A stretch of 32,499 nucleotides of DNA from Crocinitomicaceae bacterium (GTDB taxonomy: Bacteria > Bacteroidota > Bacteroidia > Flavobacteriales_D > Crocinitomicaceae), in the NCBI GenBank assembly GCA_020832365.1, contig JAFIEX010000010.1, positions 1 to 32,499 on the forward strand. The letters are read 5' to 3'. Numbering within the stretch: the stretch's first letter is position 1; every line of letters starts with the position of its first letter. Shown piece by piece: positions 24,312-31,132 of the stretch. The notes under the pieces were generated by a model. That model was not told where the DNA came from. It ran no database searches and worked only from the letters and a program-made list of their open reading frames with translations. Both the position numbers and the translations under genes were made by a program.

Positions 24312-26420
24312 ATGAAAAACTTTTTTGCTCTACTGTTATGCTTAACCTTTTTAACACCCCTATTCGCGCAACATCACCATCATCATGGTGAAGAGCCTCA
24401 TTTCTGTCATCAAGTAGAAGAGACAGAAAAATATTTTGAATCGCTAAGTCCTTCGGAACAAGCAGAATTTAAAGCAAATGAGGACGCCTTAAGACAGTTC
24501 CGTGATCATTTCATTGCCAACCACCCTGAATTGCTACAAAGTAATGGAAATAGAAGCATCTCCTACACCATTCCTGTTGTTTTTCATATTATTCATGCTG
24601 GGGGTCCAGAGAATATATCTAACGAGCAGGTGGAAGATTGTATCCGTATTTTAAACAATGACTTTCAAAAGTTAAATAATGATGCCAACAACGTGAATAG
24701 TGCTTTTCTTCCTATTGTAGCTGATGTTGAAATTCAGTTTAAATTAGCCAGAAGAGACCCTAGTGGTAACTGTACCAATGGAATTACTAGAACTTTTTCT
24801 AACCTAACTTTTGGCGCTTCTGGTCAGCAGCGAGTTAGTTTAGTGCAACAAAACCATGGTAATTGGCCTGGAGACCGTTATTTAAATGTTTTTGTTGCTG
24901 CAGACATTGGCGGTGCCGCTGGTTATACATTCTTGCCGAATTTCTCTGGAATGGGTAATGGTATTCATGTGCTTCACAATTATGTTGGGGGAATAGGAAC
25001 AGCCAATTTCCAAACAAGTAGAACAATGACGCATGAAGTAGGTCACTGGTTAGACTTACCACACACCTGGGGGCCAACAAACAATCCTGGTTTACAAAGT
25101 AACTGTGACTCAGATGATGGTATTGCTGATACTCCAAACACCATTGGTTGGACAACTTGTAACGTAAACGGTGAATCTTGTGGTTCTTTAGACAATGTGG
25201 AAAACTACATGGAGTACTCATTTTGTGCAAAAATGTTTACCAATGGCCAAAAAGCAAGAATGCATGCGGCACTTAACTCTGCTGTTGGAGGGAGAAACAA
25301 CGTTGTTTCCGCTAGTAATTTACAAGCTACTGGTGTATTCGATCCAGACATTTTGTGTCGTGCAGACTTTGATGCTAATAATCGGGTAGTTTGTCCAGGA
25401 CAATCTATTACTTTTTCAGATTTATCATTCCACGCACCCAACGGATGGACATGGAATTTCCCTGGTGGATCTCCTTCTTCTTCATCAGATCAAAATCCAA
25501 CCGTTACTTACAATACGCCTGGCACATATGCTGTAACTTTGACCGCAACAGATGGTACTGGGTCTGATACACAAACCAAAAGTGGATTTATCACTGTGCT
25601 TCCTGAGGGCGCCACACTCCCTTTCTTGGAAGGGTTTGAAACATACGCCACACTAGCAGATAGCCCATGGTCGGTTAACAACCCTGGAAACAATGCAGCT
25701 TTTGAAATCACCAATAATGCAGCTCACACCGGCGAAAAAAGCGTGCGATTAGCAAATTTTGGTCAAAGTGCAGGCAATACAGACGAACTGATTTCTGCTC
25801 CTGTTGATTTATCAAGTATAACTGACAATGTTACGCTTACATTCCGCTATGCATACAGAAGGCGCAGTAATGCAAACAATGAGTGGTTACGTGTTTTAAT
25901 TAGTAACAACTGCGGTAATTTATGGGCTACAAGAATGAATCGTGGTGGCAACAACCTTGGTACTTTAATTAGCACAAACTCTTGGACACCTTCTTCAAAA
26001 GAAGACTGGGTTACAGTACACGTTACAAATATCACTAGTCAATTCTGGGTGAATGATTTAAGAGTGATGTTCCGCTTCGAAAGCGATGGAGGTAATAATT
26101 TCTTCTTAGATGATATTAATATATATAGCGGAGGACCAAGTGAGTTAAGTATTTCAGAAGAAATTAATTTAACTGAATTCAACGTATTTCCAAATCCTGC
26201 AGATAAAGAAGTTAATGTTCAATTTCATTTAAGCAATGACCAACACGCAGATGTTCAATTGGTTAATATGTTAGGTCAGACGCTAGACAGTTTTCCAATT
26301 CAAGGTAAGTCTGGGGAAAATTTAGTGTTAATTTCAACTGAAAATTACCGCGCTGGGGTTTATTTAGTTCGGGTATCAACTGGTGATAGCCAGCAAGTAA
26401 GACAAATCGTAATAAAATAA
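24312..26420 (+). CDS. Secreted M43-family zinc metalloprotease with PKD and T9SS sorting domain, copy 2
   Basis: A 702-residue paralogue of the preceding gene with the same domain order: signal peptide (MKNFFALLLCLTFLTPLFAQ), prosegment, M43 domain (~85-330), PKD (~348-430), MAM/jelly-roll-like domain (~437-607) and T9SS type A sorting domain (~623-702, VFPNPADKEVNVQF). The zinc site reads HEVGHWLDLPH (H241, E242, H245, H251): the three histidines and Glu are kept, but the metzincin glycine is Asp248. The Met-turn is VENYMEYSFC. The mature N-terminus starts with HHHHHGEEPH, a His-rich run absent from copy 1. Segments such as YAYRRRSNANNEWLRVLISN parallel copy 1, indicating tandem duplication followed by divergence. 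A strong terminator follows. Confidence 0.9.
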   Translation: MKNFFALLLCLTFLTPLFAQHHHHHGEEPHFCHQVEETEKYFESLSPSEQAEFKANEDALRQFRDHFIANHPELLQSNGNRSISYTIPVVFHIIHAGGPENISNEQVEDCIRILNNDFQKLNNDANNVNSAFLPIVADVEIQFKLARRDPSGNCTNGITRTFSNLTFGASGQQRVSLVQQNHGNWPGDRYLNVFVAADIGGAAGYTFLPNFSGMGNGIHVLHNYVGGIGTANFQTSRTMTHEVGHWLDLPHTWGPTNNPGLQSNCDSDDGIADTPNTIGWTTCNVNGESCGSLDNVENYMEYSFCAKMFTNGQKARMHAALNSAVGGRNNVVSASNLQATGVFDPDILCRADFDANNRVVCPGQSITFSDLSFHAPNGWTWNFPGGSPSSSSDQNPTVTYNTPGTYAVTLTATDGTGSDTQTKSGFITVLPEGATLPFLEGFETYATLADSPWSVNNPGNNAAFEITNNAAHTGEKSVRLANFGQSAGNTDELISAPVDLSSITDNVTLTFRYAYRRRSNANNEWLRVLISNNCGNLWATRMNRGGNNLGTLISTNSWTPSSKEDWVTVHVTNITSQFWVNDLRVMFRFESDGGNNFFLDDINIYSGGPSELSISEEINLTEFNVFPNPADKEVNVQFHLSNDQHADVQLVNMLGQTLDSFPIQGKSGENLVLISTENYRAGVYLVRVSTGDSQQVRQIVIK

Positions 26421-26449
26421 TTAAGTTTACCATTGTTTATACATAACAT

Positions 26450-26480
26450 AAAGGGGTGCAAATTGTACCCCTTTTTTTTT
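26450..26480 (+). terminator. Rho-independent terminator after the M43 protease pair
   Basis: AAAGGGGTGCA (26450-26460) pairs with TGTACCCCTTT (26464-26474), 11 bp with one G-T pair and a 3-base loop, running into nine Ts. Confidence 0.9.
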
Positions 26481-26546
26481 ACTAACAAATTTAAAGCACA
26501 CTTATTAATCAATGCTTTGCTGGACAAAGAACGCTGACGCCAATTG

Positions 26547-26575
26547 TTGAAAAATTTATTATTTTAATACCTTTG
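26547..26575 (+). promoter_or_regulatory. Promoter of the CLC antiporter gene
   Basis: TTG at 26547-26549, an 18-base spacer and TACCTTTG (26568-26575), a perfect TAnnTTTG. The expected transcription start is about 26580-26583, immediately before the ATG at 26584, so the mRNA is probably leaderless or nearly so. Confidence 0.6.
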
Positions 26576-26583
26576 AGCGCCAA

Positions 26584-27840
26584 ATGGAACACAAGCTAAA
26601 AAATAACATCCAAAACTCGATTTATGTTTTAATACGCTGGTGTATAGCGATTTTACTAATTGGAACAGTATTGGGGTTACTTTCTGCCTTTTTTTTAATC
26701 GCGTTAGACTTAGTAACTAACACAAGGGAAGGTCATCAAATTTTTATCTGGTTACTACCATTAGGAGGTCTTTTAATTGGTTATCTTTATCACTTACTAG
26801 AAAAGGGTGTAGAGGGTGGTAATGAACGCCTCTTACAAGAAATGATATTGACCAAAAGACACATCCATTGGAAGATGGCTCCTCTAGTCTTTTTTGGAAC
26901 ACTTATTACTCATTTATTTGGTGGTTCAGCAGGAAGAGAAAGCACCGCTGTTCAAATGGGCGGAACCTTGGCTGATCAAATAACTAAGCCCTTAAAACTA
27001 ATTACTATTCAAGATAGAAAGACCGTTTTAAGAATGGGGGTCGCCGCCGGTTTTTCTGGTGTATTTGGAACGCCATTTGCTGCTTTTATTTTTGCTTTTG
27101 AATGGGCACGAGATAAAAAATTTGTTCCATCCTCTTTGATTCCAATTCTAGCTGCTTCTTTTTTAGCAAACTATATTTGTCACTCAACTGGCGTAGCACA
27201 CGCAGTTTATCCGAGCGTTGCACTTGACTCTTATTCCGCAATTAGTTTTTGGTGGATATTTGTTGCAGGAATATTTTTTGGTTTGGCTGCTCTTTTGTTC
27301 AATGTCGCAAAAAGCAAATTAAGTGCACTACTGCCAAAAATCATCCGATTCATGCCCCTTAGAGTTGGGTTTGGAGGTGTTCTACTTCTTTTATTTTTTA
27401 TCTTTTCAGGAACCACCAAATATTTCGGGTTAGGTGTGCCAATTATACAATCAGCATTTGTTGATTCGGCTGCTTACTATGACTGGTTTATCAAACTTTT
27501 ACTAACAGTTTTGACTGTAAGCGTTGGTTTTAAAGGTGGCGAGGCAACTCCATTATTTTTTATAGGTGCAACATTAGGGAGTGCATTAGTGGGTTTCCTG
27601 CCATTAGACATAGTGCTCCTTGCCGCTTGTGGCTTTCTAGCTGTTTTTGCAGGCGCCACAAATACACCTATAGCCTGCACGATTATGGGTGCAGAAATTT
27701 TTGGTTGGAGTGGTTTGCCTTATTATTTAATTGCATGTGTCTTGGCTTATGTTATTTCAGGAAACACCAGCGCTTATAGCGCACAACAAACTTTTTTGCG
27801 CAAAATATCTTTGCTTCAGCGCAAAACGGTGAACAAATAG
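26584..27840 (+). CDS. CLC-family anion/proton antiporter, probably fluoride type (CLC-F)
   Basis: A 418-residue polytopic protein of the CLC family with no cytosolic CBS domains. The gating-glutamate motif is FGGSAGRESTAVQMGG (E119); the canonical GREGP reads GREST. The helix-D anion motif GSGIP is replaced by EGGNERLL, resembling the GNN-type motif of fluoride-exporting CLC-F proteins, and the later GxFxP motif reads GGEATPLF. Length and these substitutions fit CLC-F (F-/H+ antiporters conferring fluoride resistance) better than chloride CLCs. I see no fluoride riboswitch in the short upstream gap, and the predicted leaderless start leaves no room for one. It converges on the SLC13 gene with a 13-base gap. 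Confidence 0.8.
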   Translation: MEHKLKNNIQNSIYVLIRWCIAILLIGTVLGLLSAFFLIALDLVTNTREGHQIFIWLLPLGGLLIGYLYHLLEKGVEGGNERLLQEMILTKRHIHWKMAPLVFFGTLITHLFGGSAGRESTAVQMGGTLADQITKPLKLITIQDRKTVLRMGVAAGFSGVFGTPFAAFIFAFEWARDKKFVPSSLIPILAASFLANYICHSTGVAHAVYPSVALDSYSAISFWWIFVAGIFFGLAALLFNVAKSKLSALLPKIIRFMPLRVGFGGVLLLLFFIFSGTTKYFGLGVPIIQSAFVDSAAYYDWFIKLLLTVLTVSVGFKGGEATPLFFIGATLGSALVGFLPLDIVLLAACGFLAVFAGATNTPIACTIMGAEIFGWSGLPYYLIACVLAYVISGNTSAYSAQQTFLRKISLLQRKTVNK

Positions 27841-27853
27841 TACTTTGTAAAAA

Positions 27854-29644
27854 CTAAAAAGGATAAATTACAGGAACCATTATGCTCGCCGTAATCCAAA
27901 AAATAATATTCAGCAAAACACCAATACGCGCAAAATCTCTAAACTTGTATCCACCAGCGCTAAAAACCATTGTATTTGTTTGGTAACCAATTGGAGTAAT
28001 AAAACTAGCTGAAGCAGCAATCGTTACAATAATAATAAACGGTAGCGGCTGCAACCCTAATGCACTAGCCGTTGTAATCGCAATAGGGGCCATTATGGCA
28101 GCCGAAGCATTGTTGGACATTACCTCTGTTAACAAAGATGTTACAATATAAAGGCTAGAAAGCACAATATATGGTCCATAATCACCTAAAGTATGAGTTA
28201 TTCCTTGACCAATAAGAACGTCCAAACCAGAGTTTTTCATGGCAACACCAAAAGAGAGCGAGCCCGCCAAAAGAAAAATCACCTTCCAATTGATTGCATC
28301 GTATGCCTCCTTCATTTGAATAATACGAGTTAAAACCAACAAAATTGTTCCAAGAATAGCCGCAATCATTATATCTAAAAGACCTAGAGACGCAGAAGCA
28401 ATAACAGCGACCAAAACAGTTAGTACTTTGATGAACTTGCTTTTATCAAAGTCTAATATTTTGTTTTCTGAAAGAATAACAAAGGGAGAATCATTTTCTA
28501 ACTCTTTTTTTTGAACTTCTTTAATGAAGTGATTTTTCATCTCAGCGAGAATAACGTCTCCTGCACGCAACTTTACATCGTAAAGGTTTTCATTTTGAAT
28601 TTGCTCTCGATGTTGAATGGCTAATGGTGTGGCGCGATATCTCCTTCTAAAGTCCGCCTGTTTTAGTGTCTTTCCTTCAAGTTCAGAATCAGAGGTGATA
28701 ATCAACTCAATAATCGATGTCTCTTTTCCTCTTAAGTTTTGGTCACCTATTTTTATTGGATCTTTAAATAATAACTTTGCTTTATCTTTTAAAGCGACCA
28801 TCTTATCAACGCTGCACTTCACCTTCAAAATATCATCAGCAGCAATAATAAAGTCCCCTTGAGGTAAATAAAAAACACTTTTCCCCCTTCTTACTTCAAT
28901 AACATCCATGTTCAGCTCTTTGACAAGATCAGCATTCATAATACTCTGACCTACGGCTTGAGAGTCTGCTAAAATTTGAATCTCAGAAATATAATTTCTT
29001 AAACTCACTGCTTTTAAGCTTTCAGTTTTATTTCGCTCCGGAAGTAATCGTTTTCCAAAAAAAATAATGTAAGCAGTACCGATTAAGAACAAAACTATAC
29101 CAATTGGCGCCAACTGAAACATTTTTAGTTCTGGAAGGCCTTCACTAGCAATAATTCCCGAAACCAAAATATTAGTTGATGTTCCGATTAAAGTTGTCAT
29201 CCCCCCAAAAATAGATGCAAAGGATAAGGGAATTAACATTTTCATAGGACTTTGACCAGATGTATGCGCTATTTGTAAGATAACAGGAATAAATACCGCA
29301 ACCACCGGTGTGTTGTTAATAAATGCAGAAACAGAGGCTATTAAAAACATCATCAACAGCATTCCTTGATTAAAATTTCTAATAAATATTTTAGAAAGGC
29401 TATTAGCCAAATACTGCAAAGCACCTGTTTTGAGAAGCGCTGAACTCAATATAAATAAAAACATTACCGTTACTGTGGCTTTATTACTGAATCCTGCAAC
29501 TCCTTCTTCAGGAGTAATAACCCCTAGAAGCACGAAACTTGTTAAAACTAGTAATGCCACTATATCAATGGACAGGACTTCCGTAATAAACAAAATCAAC
29601 GCTAAACAGATAATCACAATGGTAGCGATGGCGGCGAATGTCAT
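27854..29644 (-). CDS. SLC13/DASS-family anion permease with two TrkA-C (RCK_C) domains
   Basis: The ORF from 29734 has 626 residues, but a good promoter (29658-29687) and the membrane-start MTFAAIATIVIICLALILFI favour the ATG at 29644 (596 residues). In longer-ORF numbering there are N-terminal helices (~32-225) with FINNTPVVAVFIP (139-151) and GTSTNIL (184-190). A cytosolic insert (~240-405) holds two RCK_C domains (SIMNADLVKELNMDVIEV... and GKTLKQADFRRRYRATPLAI...). C-terminal helices (~435-625) carry the repeated-half motifs SNNASAAIMAPIAI (540-553) and TPIGYQTNTMVF (580-591). Family members move sulfate, dicarboxylates or similar anions, usually with Na+; the substrate here is not determinable by eye. 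Confidence 0.88.
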   Translation of the reverse strand: MTFAAIATIVIICLALILFITEVLSIDIVALLVLTSFVLLGVITPEEGVAGFSNKATVTVMFLFILSSALLKTGALQYLANSLSKIFIRNFNQGMLLMMFLIASVSAFINNTPVVAVFIPVILQIAHTSGQSPMKMLIPLSFASIFGGMTTLIGTSTNILVSGIIASEGLPELKMFQLAPIGIVLFLIGTAYIIFFGKRLLPERNKTESLKAVSLRNYISEIQILADSQAVGQSIMNADLVKELNMDVIEVRRGKSVFYLPQGDFIIAADDILKVKCSVDKMVALKDKAKLLFKDPIKIGDQNLRGKETSIIELIITSDSELEGKTLKQADFRRRYRATPLAIQHREQIQNENLYDVKLRAGDVILAEMKNHFIKEVQKKELENDSPFVILSENKILDFDKSKFIKVLTVLVAVIASASLGLLDIMIAAILGTILLVLTRIIQMKEAYDAINWKVIFLLAGSLSFGVAMKNSGLDVLIGQGITHTLGDYGPYIVLSSLYIVTSLLTEVMSNNASAAIMAPIAITTASALGLQPLPFIIIVTIAASASFITPIGYQTNTMVFSAGGYKFRDFARIGVLLNIIFWITASIMVPVIYPF

Positions 29645-29657
29645 GGTAAATTTTTGA

Positions 29658-29687
29658 CAAAAATAATATTTAATAGAAATAACAACA
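29658..29687 (-). promoter_or_regulatory. Promoter of the SLC13 permease gene
   Basis: Minus strand TGTTG (29683-29687), 17-base spacer and TATTTTTG (29658-29665). The predicted start site near 29652 lies about 8 nt before the ATG at 29644 and excludes the upstream ATG at 29734. Confidence 0.6.
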
Positions 29688-29956
29688 TAAAAATAAGTGA
29701 ATGTATGATAGTTAGAAATATTCTTGTCCATCAAAAAATGAAATTAGCGCATTTTTTATGGGTTTTCTTTTTTAGCACAAGTAGCTAATTTATAAAGTTT
29801 TATCCGATATTTTTCATTTACAAACGAATATTTATCGACAACAATCATTTAAAAACCGAATGATTTTTTGAAGCCGCCCCAACTTTGCATCGTCAAACGC
29901 TGAAAGACAGCACAACGACAGTAACTAGTTCAAATTATTAATTAAAATTTACAGAC

Positions 29957-30304
29957 ATGAACACGTTAAAAAACACAGTGAGTTTGATTGGAAACTTAGG
30001 AAAGGATCCAGAATTAACAACGCTTACAAGCGGGAGTAAATTAGCAAAGTTTTCTATTGCGACAAACGAGTCTTACAAAGACAAAAACGGACAGTGGGCA
30101 AACACTACGCAATGGCACAATGTTGTAGCATGGGGAAAAACTGCTGAATTAGTCAATCAAGTACTTAAAAAAGGGGCCGAAGTAGTCCTTGAGGGCAAGT
30201 TAGAAAATGATTCCTACACGGACAAAGAAGGAGCCAAGCGTTATATCACACAGATCAACTTGAGAGAGTTTATGCTCATCCGTAAAGAGGAGCAGAAAAA
30301 ATAA
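29957..30304 (+). CDS. ssb: Single-stranded DNA-binding protein, tail-less, paralogue 1
   Basis: A 115-residue SSB consisting of the OB fold alone. NTVSLIGNLGKDPELT, AKFSIATNE, WHNVVAWGK and KGAEVVLEGKLENDSY match SSB strands and include the stacking tryptophans. It ends LREFMLIRKEEQKK: the glycine-rich linker and acidic DDDIPF-type tip that recruit repair proteins in typical SSBs are missing. It is the first of three adjacent ssb genes and is followed by a terminator-like hairpin. It presumably binds ssDNA in replication, repair, recombination or competence. Which paralogue is the housekeeping SSB, or whether that is elsewhere, cannot be told. Confidence 0.93.
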   Translation: MNTLKNTVSLIGNLGKDPELTTLTSGSKLAKFSIATNESYKDKNGQWANTTQWHNVVAWGKTAELVNQVLKKGAEVVLEGKLENDSYTDKEGAKRYITQINLREFMLIRKEEQKK

Positions 30305-30319
30305 TGCACCTTCAATTTT

Positions 30320-30344
30320 GAGGGGGATTACTCCCCTCTCTTTT
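30320..30344 (+). terminator. Hairpin with T-run between ssb paralogues 1 and 2
   Basis: GAGGGG (30320-30325) pairs with CCCCTC (30333-30338) and is followed by TCTTTT. The 6-bp GC-rich stem could terminate or attenuate the ssb1 transcript, so genes 2 and 3 may have a separate promoter in the AT-rich 30 bases that follow. Confidence 0.6.
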
Positions 30345-30375
30345 CAATTATTTACACCTTTTAAAAACAATAGTT

Positions 30376-30705
30376 ATGACAGTTTCACAAATGAACCACG
30401 TAAACCTAATTGGTCAAATGTCAAGTGACCCGAAGGTAATTCAACTGAATAATGGCAAAAAAATCGCTCGTTTTTCACTTTCCACAAATGAAACCTACTT
30501 AGATGAGGAAGGCAACATGAAAAATATTCAAAATTGGCACCGCATCACTGCATGGGGCAAATGGGTACAAATTTTGGAACAACTAGGGCAAAAGGGTCAA
30601 GCACTTGCCATCGAAGGAAAGCTGAGATCACGCTTTTTTCAAGATGCATCTGGAGGTAAAAAAGCTTTTACAGAGGTAGAAATCAACGATTTAATTATTT
30701 TATAA
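30376..30705 (+). CDS. Single-stranded DNA-binding protein, tail-less, paralogue 2 (divergent)
   Basis: A 109-residue OB-fold SSB. VNLIGQMSSDPKV, IARFSLSTNETY, WHRITAWGKWVQILE and KGQALAIEGKLRSRFF match the family, but this copy is the most divergent of the three, for instance with NWHRITAWGKW and an acidic DEEGNMKN loop. It ends EVEINDLIIL right after the last strand, with no linker or acidic tip. The next ssb starts 15 bases downstream, so the two form an operon. M6 (MNHVNLIG) is an alternative start. Confidence 0.9.
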   Translation: MTVSQMNHVNLIGQMSSDPKVIQLNNGKKIARFSLSTNETYLDEEGNMKNIQNWHRITAWGKWVQILEQLGQKGQALAIEGKLRSRFFQDASGGKKAFTEVEINDLIIL

Positions 30706-30720
30706 ACTAAACCAGTAATT

Positions 30721-31038
30721 ATGAAAAATCAAGTTCAATTAATCGGAAATTTAGGAATGAATCCTGAAATCACCAATTTCGAAAGTGGTGCAAAAAAAGT
30801 AAGATTTACACTTGCCACAAACGAATCCTTCAAGTCAAAGGATGGCACAACTGAGCAGAAAACCTTTTGGCACAACCTACAAGCATGGGGCTCCACGGCA
30901 AGCTATCTAGCAAAAGTCGGTAAAAAAGGGGCGCAAGTTGCTATCACTGGAAAACTTGTAACTCAGCGTTACAAGAGTAAAGATGGTTTGCCTAAAAAAT
31001 TTACAACCATCGAAGTAAACCAAGCCGTTGTTTTATAA
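30721..31038 (+). CDS. Single-stranded DNA-binding protein, tail-less, paralogue 3
   Basis: A 105-residue OB-fold SSB starting MKNQVQLIGNLGMNPEIT, with VRFTLATNESF, FWHNLQAWGSTASYL and KGAQVAITGKLVTQRY. It resembles paralogue 1 more than paralogue 2 in the first strand and in TNES. It ends TTIEVNQAVVL with no C-terminal acidic tail. It is cotranscribed with paralogue 2 and closed by a strong terminator 60 bases on. Confidence 0.92.
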   Translation: MKNQVQLIGNLGMNPEITNFESGAKKVRFTLATNESFKSKDGTTEQKTFWHNLQAWGSTASYLAKVGKKGAQVAITGKLVTQRYKSKDGLPKKFTTIEVNQAVVL

Positions 31039-31098
31039 TCCTTTTAACCAAGTCGCAAGTTGCGATTAAAACCTATCTTTAAACAACGATTATGCAGT

Positions 31099-31132
31099 AC
31101 ACCCAGAGCAACTATCTCTGGGTGTTTTTTTT
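31099..31132 (+). terminator. Rho-independent terminator of the ssb cluster
   Basis: ACACCCAGAG (31099-31108) pairs with CTCTGGGTGT (31116-31125), a perfect 10-bp stem with a 7-base loop, running into eight Ts. The right arm and T-run also encode the last residues of the convergent lipoprotein gene. Confidence 0.92.

Noticed and set aside
24835-25230. 131-residue minus-strand ORF, the longest antisense ORF
   Set aside because: It lies wholly inside the M43 protease catalytic domain and shows no domain or secretion signal, so it is a shadow.
26481-26583. Possible fluoride riboswitch upstream of the CLC gene
   Set aside because: The expected conserved pseudoknot elements were not seen, and the predicted promoter leaves no leader to hold one.
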